NCBI GenBank assembly: GCA_900770295.1
Contig: CAAGJQ010000083.1
Location: forward strand, 1-64,000
Length of the DNA: 64,000 nucleotides
Reading direction: 5' to 3'
Source: an uncultured Oscillibacter sp.
Lineage (GTDB): Bacteria > Bacillota > Clostridia > Oscillospirales > Oscillospiraceae
In this document: positions 54,402-63,599 of the stretch, piece by piece
Numbering within the stretch: the first letter of the stretch is position 1
Layout of the letters: the number at the start of each line of letters is the position of its first letter
The notes under the pieces: generated by a model
Seen by the model: the letters and a program-made list of their open reading frames with translations, nothing else
Databases searched by the model: none
Told to the model about the DNA's origin: nothing
Position numbers and translations under genes: made by a program

Positions 54402-55319
54402 ATGGATATCAAAAACCCTGAATACATTTTGGAGATCGCCCGGCAGCGGAGCGTGACCCGGGCCGCCCAGAAGCTGTTCATCACCCAGTCCACGCTGAGC
54501 CAGTACCTTTTGAAGCTGGAGAGCGAATTGAATACGCCGCTGTTCATCCGGGAGAAGAACCGGCTGGTGCCCACCGGCGCCGGACAGGTCTATATCCAGG
54601 CGGCCCAGGCCGTGGTGAATATCCAGGACGCGGCCCAGGCCCGCATCGCGGCGCTGAAGGACGAGGGCAGCATCCGCCTGGGCAGCTCGGCCTGGGGGCT
54701 GGACCTGGTGGTGGACACCCTGCCCGCCTTCAAGGAGCGGTTTCCCGCCTTCACGGTGCGCATCTACGAAAACCGCTACGCCGAGACCAAGGCCATGATG
54801 CGGGCCGGGACGCTGGACCTGGCCATCATCGCCGTCACGGAGGACGACGACCTGCCGGCCCAGGGCTACACGCCGCTGTGCCAGGAGGAGCTGTCGCTGA
54901 TCCTGCCGGTGGACCACCCCTTCTGCAGGGCGGACCCCGGCCGGACCCACATCACCGCGGAGGTCCTGTCCCATGAACTGGGCGGCGTCAGCTACCTGTT
55001 CTCCGATGTGGGCTCCACCATTCGGAAAATCGAGGAGAAGATTTTTGAGAACCTGATGTTCCGGCCCAATGTGGTCTGCGAGATGAACCGGGATGACTTC
55101 ACCCGCCGCATGGTGGTCAATGGTATGGGCGCGGCTTTCATCCCTTGGGCCGCCGTCCGGCAGGACCCTACGGTCCGGGCCTTCCGGTTTGACCCGCCGG
55201 TGGTCCGGCAGGACATCCTGGTGTTCCGTAAGGGCATCGAAAAAACAGAACCCCTGCTCTGCCTGGAGGAGGAACTGGTCTCCCAGGCCCAGGCCCGGGA
55301 GCGGACAAGCGAGACATGA
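54402..55319 (+). CDS. LysR-family transcriptional regulator (second)
   Basis: A 305-residue LysR protein: helix-turn-helix EIARQRSVTRAAQKLFITQSTLSQYLLKLE (about 10-39), followed by the substrate-binding domain (GSIRLGSSAWGLDLVV ...). ATG 54402 is preceded by GGAGGAG. It is divergent from metG and lies upstream of a small secreted protein gene. The target and effector are unknown; no adjacent metabolic operon suggests one. Confidence 0.9.
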   Translation: MDIKNPEYILEIARQRSVTRAAQKLFITQSTLSQYLLKLESELNTPLFIREKNRLVPTGAGQVYIQAAQAVVNIQDAAQARIAALKDEGSIRLGSSAWGLDLVVDTLPAFKERFPAFTVRIYENRYAETKAMMRAGTLDLAIIAVTEDDDLPAQGYTPLCQEELSLILPVDHPFCRADPGRTHITAEVLSHELGGVSYLFSDVGSTIRKIEEKIFENLMFRPNVVCEMNRDDFTRRMVVNGMGAAFIPWAAVRQDPTVRAFRFDPPVVRQDILVFRKGIEKTEPLLCLEEELVSQAQARERTSET

Positions 55320-55458
55320 CACAAGGCGGTCCCTTACGGGGCCGCCTGATTTCATGCCGTACCGAACGATTCCACAGAGATTCCACATCCGCCACATCTT
55401 CTCTCCCCAATGGGACGGTAAGATAGAGCCATCCCGAAGGAAAGGAGGAGACAGGCAC

Positions 55459-55971
55459 ATGAAACGCAGAATCGGACTGGGTCTGGTGCTGGCCGTCGCG
55501 CTGATCTCCGTCTTGGCCATCACGGCCTATGCGGCGGAAGACGACACGGCCGGCGGCAGCGCCGCCGCGTCCTATGGATATCTCGCCGGACAGCAGCGGA
55601 GCGCGGACCGTCACGCACAGTTTGAAAAGGCGGCGGAGCTGACCACCGACACGGAGCGGGAGACCTTTTTTGAGACCCGCGGCATCGGCGGAGGCGCGTA
55701 CAGCGACACCCAGCACCTTGACGCGGACGCCCTGGCGGAGGCCGGCATCATCGACCGGGCCACGGCCGACGCCATCAAGGAATATGCCGCTGGCAAGCAG
55801 GGACAGTTCCACAACTGGTACACCGGTGTGAGCGGCATGGCTCCGGCGGAGCGCCGCGCGTTCTTTGAGGAACTGGACAGAACCTGCGGTGACTCGGTGG
55901 AAAGCCTGCTGAACGCCGGCGTCATCACGCAGGAGCAGGCGGACGCCATCAACAGCTATCTGGGGCAGTAA
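55459..55971 (+). CDS. Secreted protein with signal peptide, unknown function
   Basis: A 170-residue protein with a clear signal peptide (MKRRIGLGLVLAVALISVLAI, then AYA-AE cleavage site at about 26). The mature part has two related helical segments with the pattern DAEAGIID-like: LAEAGIIDRATADAIKEYA and LLNAGVITQEQADAINSYL, which look like repeated short motifs. AAAGGAGGAG precedes the ATG. It lies just upstream of the third two-component system but is separated from it by a terminator. Possibly a signal protein for that system (inference only). Confidence 0.8.
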   Translation: MKRRIGLGLVLAVALISVLAITAYAAEDDTAGGSAAASYGYLAGQQRSADRHAQFEKAAELTTDTERETFFETRGIGGGAYSDTQHLDADALAEAGIIDRATADAIKEYAAGKQGQFHNWYTGVSGMAPAERRAFFEELDRTCGDSVESLLNAGVITQEQADAINSYLGQ

Positions 55972-55986
55972 CATCCTTAAGACCGG

Positions 55987-56020
55987 AATTGGCGCAGCTT
56001 CCGAGTTGCGCCAATTTTTT
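55987..56020 (+). terminator. Terminator after the secreted protein gene
   Basis: AATTGGCGCA / TGCGCCAATT stem followed by TTTT. Confidence 0.88.
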
Positions 56021-56034
56021 GCTTTCGGTATAAT
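56006..56034 (+). promoter_or_regulatory. Promoter of the third two-component system
   Basis: TTGCGC (56006-56011) and perfect TATAAT (56029-56034), 17 bp apart; the -35 box sits inside the preceding terminator stem. Confidence 0.6.
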
Positions 56035-56069
56035 ATGGTAAAAATACGGGGTGGAAAGGGGGCACTTTT

Positions 56070-56747
56070 ATGGCCAGACTCCTGATCGTGGATGACGAAC
56101 CGGACATCTATCAGCTGATCCGCCGGTATGCGGAACGGGAGGGACATGAGACGGCGTGGGCTTCCGATGGGCTGAAGGCGGTGGAGCTGTGCCGGGAGCG
56201 GGCCTTCAATCTCATCATCATGGACGCCATGATGCCGGAGATGGACGGCTTCACCGCCTGCAAGGAGATCCGGAGGAAGAAGGATATCCCGGTCCTGATG
56301 CTCTCCGCCCGGGGCACGGAATACGACAAGCTGTTCGGCTTTGAGATGGGGATCGACGACTATGTGGTCAAGCCCTTCTCTCCCAGGGAGCTGATGGCCC
56401 GGGTGAACGTCATTGTGAACCGGCACAGGGGGCAGCCCGGCGCCAAGCGGGAGCAGATCGAGGTGGGCGCCCTCCGGATCGATGTGTCCGGACGGAATGT
56501 GTATGTGGACGGCGAAAAGACGGAGCTGACGGCAAAGGAGTACGACCTGCTGGTGTACTTGGTGAAAAACCGGGGCATGGTCCTGACCAGGGAGCAGATT
56601 CTGAACGCCGTGTGGGGCTATGAATACCAGGGCGCGGACAGAACGGTGGACTGGCAGATCAAGCTGCTGCGGAACAAGCTGGGAAGCTGCCGGAGCTATC
56701 TTGCGACCATCAGAGGGGTGGGATATAAATTTGAAGCGGAAGCCTGA
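56070..56747 (+). CDS. OmpR-family response regulator (third system)
   Basis: A 225-residue regulator with receiver domain (VDDEPD, phospho-acceptor Asp in LIIMDAMMPEMDG, Lys in VKPFSP) and winged-helix output ending ATIRGVGYKFEAEA. GGGTGGAAAGGGGG lies upstream of the start. The kinase gene overlaps its end by 17 bases. Confidence 0.93.
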   Translation: MARLLIVDDEPDIYQLIRRYAEREGHETAWASDGLKAVELCRERAFNLIIMDAMMPEMDGFTACKEIRRKKDIPVLMLSARGTEYDKLFGFEMGIDDYVVKPFSPRELMARVNVIVNRHRGQPGAKREQIEVGALRIDVSGRNVYVDGEKTELTAKEYDLLVYLVKNRGMVLTREQILNAVWGYEYQGADRTVDWQIKLLRNKLGSCRSYLATIRGVGYKFEAEA

Positions 56748-58248
56748 GACCTTCGGCGTGAAGCTGTGGATGTACTTCACCCTGTTCGCGGCCGTGCTGT
56801 TCACGGCCCTCTGGCTGTTCCAGACCGTGTTTTTGCAGAGTTTTTATGACCGAATGGCCGTCTGGAATGTGGAAAAGGCGGCGGAGAAAATCGCCGCCCA
56901 ACAGGACGGGGACGGTCTGACGGACCTGCTGGACCAGCTGGCTTATGAGAACTCCTTTCTGATCTTTCTGACGGACCGGCAGGGCGCCATTTTGTACAGC
57001 ACCGATGAGCACAGCGGCGTCTACGGCACGGCCGGAGCCGCGTATGCCGCCGGCGACGGGCGGGAAAATCCCTACCATGCCACAGACGGGACGCTGGGCT
57101 GGCAGATCGGCGCCAGCCACCACCTGGGGCTACCACGGGCGTATGACGAGTTTCTGCGGCGTCTGGCGGAGAGCGGCGATGGTACGGTGGGCTACCGCCT
57201 GGACGACGGCACCACCTATGTCTATGGCCAGCTGCTCCCCACGGCATCCGGCGACGCCGTCCTGTATATCAGCACGGCGCTGGAGGCGGTGAGCGCCACC
57301 GCCGGCATCCTGCGGATGCAGCTTTTGTGGATCACGGCGGCCTCCCTCCTGCTGGCTCTGGCGCTGGCGGTGTTTCTCTCCCGGTGGTTCTCAAAGCCGG
57401 TGGCCGCCATCTCCGCCCAGGCAAAGCACATGGCGGAGGGCGATTTCCGGGGCGGCTTTGAAAAGGGCTTCTGCGCGGAGCTGGACAGTCTGGCGGACAC
57501 GCTGGACCAGACCGCCGCCGAGCTGGCCGGAGCCGAGACCTTCCGCCGGGAGTTCCTGGCCAACATCTCCCACGACCTGCGGACGCCCCTGACCATGATC
57601 CGGGGCTATGCCGAGATGGTGCGGGATATCTCCTGGGAGGACGCGGAACAGCGGGAGCGGGACCTGTCCGTCATCATCCGGGAATCGGACCGGCTGACCG
57701 GGCTGGTCAACGATATTCTGGAGTACACCGCCTTGCAGGAGAAGTCCCGGACCATGGAGGTGGAGAAGATTGATCTCGGCGCCAAGGCACGGGAGGTTAT
57801 CGCCCAGTTCGCCCCTCTGTGCGAAAGGGACGGCTATGAGATCGGGACGGAGATCGAAGCGGCGCTGTATGTGTCCGGAAACGGGCAGCAGCTCTCCCGG
57901 GTGCTGTACAACCTGATTGACAACGCCGTTACCCACGCCGGGGAAACCCGGAAGGTCCGGGTCACGCTGAAACGCGCGGGAGCGGCCGTGCGGGCCGAGG
58001 TGCGGGACTTCGGGGACGGCATTCCCCCGGACGAGCTTCCCCACGTCTGGGAGCGGTATTTTACTTCCAGCCAGCGCAGACGCAGCCGGACGGGCTCCGG
58101 TCTTGGTCTCGCCATCTCCAAGGAGATCCTGCTGGCGCACCGGGCCCGGTTCGGCGCGGAGAGCGCCGAGGGGGCGGGCAGCGTGTTCTGGTTTGAGCTC
58201 CCGGCAGAGCGGGACGAACAGGAAAATCCAACTTCCCCGCTTTCATAG
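56731..58248 (+). CDS. Sensor histidine kinase (third system)
   Basis: A 505-residue kinase with two transmembrane helices (about 12-35 and 195-217), an extracellular sensor domain between them, a HAMP linker, the His box NISHDLRTPLTMIRGYAEM (about 279-297) and an ATPase domain (NLIDNAVTH, GSGLGLAIS). TTG start within the end of the response regulator, with GAGGGGTGGG upstream; frames further upstream lie inside the regulator. The signal is unknown. Confidence 0.92.
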   Translation: MKRKPETFGVKLWMYFTLFAAVLFTALWLFQTVFLQSFYDRMAVWNVEKAAEKIAAQQDGDGLTDLLDQLAYENSFLIFLTDRQGAILYSTDEHSGVYGTAGAAYAAGDGRENPYHATDGTLGWQIGASHHLGLPRAYDEFLRRLAESGDGTVGYRLDDGTTYVYGQLLPTASGDAVLYISTALEAVSATAGILRMQLLWITAASLLLALALAVFLSRWFSKPVAAISAQAKHMAEGDFRGGFEKGFCAELDSLADTLDQTAAELAGAETFRREFLANISHDLRTPLTMIRGYAEMVRDISWEDAEQRERDLSVIIRESDRLTGLVNDILEYTALQEKSRTMEVEKIDLGAKAREVIAQFAPLCERDGYEIGTEIEAALYVSGNGQQLSRVLYNLIDNAVTHAGETRKVRVTLKRAGAAVRAEVRDFGDGIPPDELPHVWERYFTSSQRRRSRTGSGLGLAISKEILLAHRARFGAESAEGAGSVFWFELPAERDEQENPTSPLS

Positions 58249-58256
58249 GCTATAAA

Positions 58257-58288
58257 AACGTGTGGTATGCAGTCGCATACCACACGTT
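58257..58288. terminator. Bidirectional terminator
   Basis: Perfect 14-bp AACGTGTGGTATGC / GCATACCACACGTT stem with AGTC loop between convergent kinase and MATE genes. Confidence 0.85.
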
Positions 58289-58290
58289 CT

Positions 58291-59649
58291 TCATGGATTT
58301 TCGTCCGCCAGACTGCCTTTCCGTTTCCACCTGCCGGACAGATAGTACACCACCGACAGCGTGAAGCCCACGCACCAGCCTACGCCCACGCCGTAGTACA
58401 TGTAATCCGGGCCGTAGTGGTCGGCGAACCAGTATACCGCCGGGACGCGGACCAGGATCAGGGAAAAGATGACGTCCAACATGGCGAACAGGCTGTCCCC
58501 CGCGCCCCGCATGGCGTTGTTCAGGCAGAACATGACGGAGAACAGGAGGTAGAAGGGCATGATGCACTTCAGATATACCGATCCTGACTGGATGACGGCG
58601 GGCGTGTCGGAAAAAAGGCCCACCAGCGTCGGACCCAGGGGGATGAGGACCAGCATCACAGCCGACCACACCACCGAGGCCGCCACGGTGATGCGGATGC
58701 CCTGCCGGGCCCGGTCCAGCCGTCTGGCGCCGATGTTCTGGCCCACGAAGGCCGTGACGGCGTTGGAGAGGCTCTGCACCGGCAGGAACGCCAGGGAATC
58801 CAGCTTGGAGCCCACGTTGTAGGCGGCGGTATACTCCTTGCCGAAGGAGTTGACCTTGCTCATGACCACCATGGCGCCCACGGCCACCAGGGACATCTGG
58901 ATGCCCGCCGGCAGGCCGATGCCCATGATCTGGCGGAAGAGGGACTTGTCAAACCGGAAGCAGAAGGGCCGGATGGCGATGTCCGGGTAGCGGCGGTTGA
59001 TATAGAACAGGCCGAACAGCCAGGAAAACGCCTGGGAGATGATGGTGCCCAGAGCCACGCCCAGGACCCCCATCCCGCAGCCCAGCACCAGTACCAGGTC
59101 CAGCACAATGTTCATCACCGACGAGATGGCCAGAAACAGCAGCGTGGTCCGGCTGTTGCCAAGACCGCCCAGAATGCCGGCGTTCAGATTGTAGCCGATA
59201 GCGCCGATCAGGCCTGCGGACACCACCGCCAGGTAGAGCCATGACTCGGACCAGGCGTCCTCTCTCACCTGCATCAGCAGCAGAATGGGCCTGACCAGTC
59301 CCAGCGCCAGCGCCGTGATGGGGATGGCCGAGACGATAAAGGAGGTGTAAATGGTGTCCACCGCGTCCCGGACCCGGTCCATATTCCCCGCGCCGTAGAA
59401 CTGGGCGATGACCACGGTGCCGCCGTTGCTGAGGCCCATGAACAGCGATGTAAACATGAAAATGACGGGATAGCCCACGCCCACCGCCGCCAGTGCGGCG
59501 TCTCCGGCGTAGTTGCCCACCACCCAGCTGTCCACCATGTTGTACAGCTGCTGGAGAAAGCTGCCCGCCAGCAGCGGCAGGGCGAAATAGAAGATATGTC
59601 CGGCGGGACTGCCCACCGTCATGTTGCGCATGCCGTTTTGATGTTCCAT
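58291..59649 (-). CDS. MATE-family efflux transporter
   Basis: Multidrug and toxic compound extrusion transporter of 452 residues with twelve hydrophobic segments in two homologous halves. Typical motifs: LPLLAGSFLQQLYNMVDSWVVGNYAG near the N-terminus and LSNAVTAFVGQNIGARR in the second half. Uses Na+ or H+ gradient to export drugs or metabolites; substrate unknown. ATG 59649 is chosen, since GTGAGGA upstream is the ribosome binding site and the GTG 15 bases earlier lies inside it. Confidence 0.93.
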   Translation of the reverse strand: MEHQNGMRNMTVGSPAGHIFYFALPLLAGSFLQQLYNMVDSWVVGNYAGDAALAAVGVGYPVIFMFTSLFMGLSNGGTVVIAQFYGAGNMDRVRDAVDTIYTSFIVSAIPITALALGLVRPILLLMQVREDAWSESWLYLAVVSAGLIGAIGYNLNAGILGGLGNSRTTLLFLAISSVMNIVLDLVLVLGCGMGVLGVALGTIISQAFSWLFGLFYINRRYPDIAIRPFCFRFDKSLFRQIMGIGLPAGIQMSLVAVGAMVVMSKVNSFGKEYTAAYNVGSKLDSLAFLPVQSLSNAVTAFVGQNIGARRLDRARQGIRITVAASVVWSAVMLVLIPLGPTLVGLFSDTPAVIQSGSVYLKCIMPFYLLFSVMFCLNNAMRGAGDSLFAMLDVIFSLILVRVPAVYWFADHYGPDYMYYGVGVGWCVGFTLSVVYYLSGRWKRKGSLADENP

Positions 59650-59716
59650 ATCGGAATTCCTCACAAATGTTTTGTTCTTGTCTCTACTTTACTCCTGTTG
59701 AATACGCAGGGCAATA

Positions 59717-59745
59717 TTGTTTTTTCCCCGGATATCGGATACAAT
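59717..59745 (+). promoter_or_regulatory. Exonuclease III gene promoter
   Basis: TTGTTT (59717-59722) and TACAAT (59740-59745) with a 17-base spacer, 35 bases before the start. Confidence 0.65.
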
Positions 59746-59779
59746 GTGGAAAACGATCAAAGAAACAAGGAGAATGACC

Positions 59780-60535
59780 ATGAAACTGGTATCCTGGAAC
59801 GTCAACGGCCTGCGGGCCTGCCTGAACAAGGGCTTTCTGGACTTCTGCGCCTTCGCGGACGCGGACGTCATCTGCTTACAGGAGACGAAGATGCGCCCGG
59901 AGCAGGCGGAGTTCGACCTGCCGGGCTACACCCGGTTCTGGAACAGCGCTGACAAGGCGGGCTACTCCGGCACCGCCATTTTTACAAAGAGCGAGCCGCT
60001 GAACGTCACCTACGACTTCGGCATCGACGAGCACCGCCACGAGGGCCGGGTCATCACGGCGGAGTACCCGGCGTTCTACCTCGTCTGCTGCTACACCCCC
60101 AACTCCAAGGACCAGCTGGCGCGGCTGGACTACCGTATGGCCTGGGAGGACGACATCCGGGCGTACCTGCTGGAGCTGGACGCCAAAAAGCCGGTGGTGT
60201 ACTGCGGCGATTTGAATGTGGCCCATGAGGAGATCGACATCAAGAACCCCAAGAGCAACCGCATGAACCCGGGCTTTTCCGACGAGGAGCGGGCCAAGAT
60301 GACCCAGCTGCTCTCCAGCGGCTTTGTGGACACCTTCCGCTACCTCTACCCCGACAAGACCGGGGCCTACTCCTGGTGGAGCTACCGCTTCAACGCCCGG
60401 AAGAACAACGCCGGATGGCGCATCGACTATTTCATCGTCTCGGAGCGGCTGAAGGAGAAGATCAAAAACGCCGATATCTGGAGCGAAGTGATGGGGTCCG
60501 ACCACTGCCCGGTGGTGCTGGAGCTGGACGTATAA
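59780..60535 (+). CDS. xth: Exodeoxyribonuclease III / AP endonuclease
   Basis: DNA-repair nuclease of 251 residues from the exonuclease III/APE1 family. Motifs: WNVNGLRA, Glu in CLQETKM (metal ligand), GDLNVAHEEIDI, the WWSYRFNAR segment and the terminal GSDHCPVVLEL with catalytic His. The start is ATG 59780 with CAAGGAGAA upstream; a longer frame would run back into the promoter. A strong terminator follows. Confidence 0.95.
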   Translation: MKLVSWNVNGLRACLNKGFLDFCAFADADVICLQETKMRPEQAEFDLPGYTRFWNSADKAGYSGTAIFTKSEPLNVTYDFGIDEHRHEGRVITAEYPAFYLVCCYTPNSKDQLARLDYRMAWEDDIRAYLLELDAKKPVVYCGDLNVAHEEIDIKNPKSNRMNPGFSDEERAKMTQLLSSGFVDTFRYLYPDKTGAYSWWSYRFNARKNNAGWRIDYFIVSERLKEKIKNADIWSEVMGSDHCPVVLELDV

Positions 60536-60559
60536 GAGGCAATTGCCTGATGGGCGGAC

Positions 60560-60604
60560 AAATCGTCAAAGGGCCTCGCCATTGGCGAGGCCCTTTGACG
60601 ATTT
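60560..60604. terminator. Very long hairpin after xth
   Basis: Perfect 21-bp stem (AAATCGTCAAAGGGCCTCGCC and its complement) with ATT loop, ending in ATTT. Confidence 0.88.
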
Positions 60605-60900
60605 GAGGTTGGTTATGTCTAATTAAGGCAATGCCGGCCGTCAAATGATGCAGACGTATCTGTCAGATACCCAGACAGTGAGCCGAAATGGTTCACAGAA
60701 TACCTGTAAAGAAATTTTTCCTCAATTAAAAAAGCGTTTTCAATTGTTTTCACAGTGCGTCTATTATGACAAGGTAAATACGGACACAGGTGTATGTCCT
60801 GAAACTGAGCCAAAAGCAGCACTGGGACCAAGGACAGAAAAATAAAAAGGCGACCTAATTGTTTGCGCTTCTCGAAGATTTCCGCTGGAATACAAATGCA
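60605..60900. other. Gap without a recognisable gene
   Basis: About 300 AT-rich bases between terminators. Short frames on both strands (60645-60845 plus; 60619-60909 minus) have no ribosome binding site and no family resemblance that I know. The base composition differs from the neighbours. It may be the remains of a gene or an untranslated transcript, since a strong plus-strand terminator ends it. Confidence 0.4.
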
Positions 60901-60940
60901 GGGGGACATTCAGAATTTCCTGAATGTCCCCCCCTTTTTT
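60901..60940 (+). terminator. Plus-strand terminator with no upstream gene
   Basis: Perfect 13-bp stem GGGGGACATTCAG / CTGAATGTCCCCC followed by CC and T6 on the plus strand only. Confidence 0.8.
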
Positions 60941-60977
60941 ACCGCAAAATATGTTGTTAGTAGCAGATATTCCGCAA

Positions 60978-61925
60978 TCAGCAGGTAGCGCCGCCTTCCA
61001 GATGCAACTTTGCGTCCAGAATAGCCTGCTTGCGATCCATGACATCGCCGGACTTCAGTTGGCTGATGAAATGGTCTGTGCCGATGCGTTCAATGTACAT
61101 GCCGAAGCGCTCACCGGTCTTACCCTGCTCCCGATACAGAAGCAGAGCCCGCTCAATCATCTCAAAGACCTGCTCTTTAGTATAGATTTCATCGATGACT
61201 GTAGCCAGACGCTGGCGTTTGCCCCAGATACCGCCTACCATGATTTTATAGCCGGACTGCTTTTCTGTGACACAGTCGAAGTTGCAGGCGTCCACACACT
61301 TACCGCAGTTGTTACAGGCGTCCCGGTCAATCTGCATAATGCCATCCTCATCCAAATGGGCGGCCTTGACAGGACACTTTTCCACGACAGAGCACTTCTT
61401 GCATCCGTTGCAGTCATCCGCGTCGTATTCCGGCACCTTCTGACCCATGATGCCGAAGTCATTCAGTCCCGGCTTAATACAGTTGTTGGGACAGCCGCCG
61501 ATGCCGATTTTAAACTTGTGGGGCAGCTTAACGTCGTACCAGCCTTTGTAAAACGTCTCGTGCAGCTCACGCGCCAATTCTTGTGTGTCGATCAGGCCGT
61601 GGACACAGACGGTGCCCTTGCAGGCTACGATGGGGCGAACGCGGGAGCCGGTGCCTCCGGTGTACAGGCCGGCCTCGGCAATAAAATCGTTGAATGGCTC
61701 AATGGTGTCGTAGGTCAGCCCCTGAACTTCCACCGTCAGGCGGGAAGTCATAGCTACTTTTCCGCTGCCGAATCTTTGGGCCGCCTCAGAGATCTTCGTC
61801 ATCTCCTCGTTTGTCAAAACGCCGTCCACGGTGATGATACGGGCAATAAAGTGTTCGCCGTCCCGAGTCATGATATAGCCGCGGCCTTTCAGGGCTTTCT
61901 TCTCAGCTTCTGTAATGTTCAGCAT
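60978..61925 (-). CDS. Sulfite/nitrite reductase-like siroheme iron-sulfur protein
   Basis: A 315-residue protein of the siroheme sulfite/nitrite reductase family, similar to anaerobic sulfite reductase AsrC-type and small Dsr-like proteins. Coupled siroheme/4Fe-4S ligands: Cys102 and Cys107 in CKGTVC, Cys145 and Cys149 in CPNNC. A ferredoxin insertion adds two clusters: Cys172/175/178/184 and Cys204/207/210/214. It probably reduces sulfite, nitrite or a related substrate. Downstream, same strand, of the CoA-disulfide reductase gene (33-base gap); joint role in sulfur redox is inferred. No AsrA/AsrB genes are seen. Confidence 0.88.
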   Translation of the reverse strand: MLNITEAEKKALKGRGYIMTRDGEHFIARIITVDGVLTNEEMTKISEAAQRFGSGKVAMTSRLTVEVQGLTYDTIEPFNDFIAEAGLYTGGTGSRVRPIVACKGTVCVHGLIDTQELARELHETFYKGWYDVKLPHKFKIGIGGCPNNCIKPGLNDFGIMGQKVPEYDADDCNGCKKCSVVEKCPVKAAHLDEDGIMQIDRDACNNCGKCVDACNFDCVTEKQSGYKIMVGGIWGKRQRLATVIDEIYTKEQVFEMIERALLLYREQGKTGERFGMYIERIGTDHFISQLKSGDVMDRKQAILDAKLHLEGGATC

Positions 61926-61958
61926 GTTGTTTCCGTCCTTTCTATTTTAAATAGTTCG

Positions 61959-63599
61959 TTATTCCACACGGATGCCAGTATTAAACAGCGTGCCGCCCTC
62001 CAGCACACGGGTATTCGTATAGCCGTGAAACTTCAGCCGGTTCTGCACAAGGTAGGCCCGTTTTCCCTTGGAACAGACCAACAACAGTTTTTCGTCCGGA
62101 GCAAAGCCCTCTATCGGACCCTCAATAGCGGTAAGATCCAGATAGGCGGCTCCGGAAAGTGTGGGCTGAATTGAGCAGTCCACTATCCGGTAGCCTTCCG
62201 CTCCGCCGGCGGAATACTCCGCAGGAGTGATCGTTTCAAAGGAACCGGACAGCTTGTTCAGAAGCACATTCACTGTAACAGCAAACGGGTGGATCGCGGT
62301 GGAGAAAGGCGGCGTATAGGAAAAATCACAGTTTTGCAAATCCTCTAGCTTTGCTTTCAGAGAGACCGCGGTCACCGCAATATCGGCCATCTTGTCCACG
62401 GCTCCTTTGCCCAGCACCTGGATGCCCAGCAGCTGGTTGCTGTTTTTGTCGCAGATCATTTTTGTCAGAAAGATATCCGCGCCAGGATAGTAATGGGCCT
62501 TGTCATCAGTGACAGTGACAACAGTTTCCACGTCATATCCGGCCTTTTTGGCTGCGGCTTCCGTCATGCCCGTGCGAGCCATGTTGATACCGGGCAGTTT
62601 GGCAATACCGGTGCCCAGTACACCTGGATACGGGGTAATCTGTTCCGCGCCAGCCATGTGCATAGCCGCTAGACGGCCACTGATGTTGGCGGTGGACCCC
62701 ATGGCAGACCACTGGCGCGCGCCGGTAGTTCGGTTTGTGACCAGGGCGCAGTCTCCGGCTGCATAGATATCCGGATCGTTAGTCCTCAGATACTCGTCTA
62801 CGAGAATCGTTCCCTTGGACATCTCCAGGCCGGTCCCCTCCAGAAATTTGGTGTTCGGACGGAACCCCATCGCCAGCACGACGGCATCTGCTTTCATGGG
62901 ACGCCTGCTGGTCAGGACTTTCTCTACCTTGCCCTGACCGGTGATGCCTGTCAGTCCTACACCGGTTAAGGGGATAACGCCCGCTTCCGCCATAGCGTTC
63001 TCGATATACTCGGAAATCTCCGGGTCCAGCATCTCGGATAGAACATGTGGGGCAAAGTCAATGACAGAGGTTTTCACGCCGCGGTCTGCCAGATTTTCTG
63101 CCACCTCCAGGCCAATGAGACCGCCGCCTACCACCACGGCGCGCTTAATCTCTCCGGCATCGACTTTTTTCCGGAGGGCGTCTGCGTTGTCCGGCGTCCG
63201 CATAAAGAACACATTCTCTAATTCCAGTCCCTCGCAGTTGGGAACGACCGGGCTGGCCCCCGTGGCAATGACCAGCTTGTCGTATGCTTGAGTAAACTCT
63301 TCGCCGGTGGACAGATCAACGGCTGTTACCTGCTTGCTCGCCCGGTCCAAGGCAATAACCTCCACGCCGGTGCGGACTACCGCACCAGTCAGCTCCATAA
63401 AGGCTTTCGGAGTATTCACAACCAGCTCATCCCGGGTTTTGATGACATTGCCGACATAGTACGGCAGGCCGCAGCCCGCATAGGAAATGTCTGCTCCCTT
63501 GGTCAGGATCAAGACTTCACTGTCCCGCCGCTCGCGCTTTATTTTCGCCGCGATCTTGGTGCCTGCGGCCACACCACCGATAATGAGAACTTTCAACAA
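61959..63599 (-). CDS. CoA-disulfide reductase with C-terminal rhodanese domain
   Basis: FAD-dependent pyridine-nucleotide-disulfide oxidoreductase of 546 residues. N-terminal FAD motif GGVAAGTK, catalytic Cys43 in SYAGCGLPYY (the single-cysteine CoADR pattern), NAD(P)H motif GGGLIGLEVAE and AAGDCAL, then a rhodanese domain (about 450-546) with Cys509 in LLLVCSKGKRAY. Such fusions reduce CoA-disulfide or CoA-persulfide and may feed sulfur to polysulfide or sulfite metabolism. Two TTG codons at the start; the first has AAGGAGG 5 bases upstream. Gene composition is less GC-rich than the window average, by eye. Confidence 0.9.
   Translation of the reverse strand: MLKVLIIGGVAAGTKIAAKIKRERRDSEVLILTKGADISYAGCGLPYYVGNVIKTRDELVVNTPKAFMELTGAVVRTGVEVIALDRASKQVTAVDLSTGEEFTQAYDKLVIATGASPVVPNCEGLELENVFFMRTPDNADALRKKVDAGEIKRAVVVGGGLIGLEVAENLADRGVKTSVIDFAPHVLSEMLDPEISEYIENAMAEAGVIPLTGVGLTGITGQGKVEKVLTSRRPMKADAVVLAMGFRPNTKFLEGTGLEMSKGTILVDEYLRTNDPDIYAAGDCALVTNRTTGARQWSAMGSTANISGRLAAMHMAGAEQITPYPGVLGTGIAKLPGINMARTGMTEAAAKKAGYDVETVVTVTDDKAHYYPGADIFLTKMICDKNSNQLLGIQVLGKGAVDKMADIAVTAVSLKAKLEDLQNCDFSYTPPFSTAIHPFAVTVNVLLNKLSGSFETITPAEYSAGGAEGYRIVDCSIQPTLSGAAYLDLTAIEGPIEGFAPDEKLLLVCSKGKRAYLVQNRLKFHGYTNTRVLEGGTLFNTGIRVE

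Noticed and set aside
60619..60909. 96-codon frame on the minus strand
   Set aside because: No ribosome binding site or recognisable similarity; overlaps the plus-strand terminator region.
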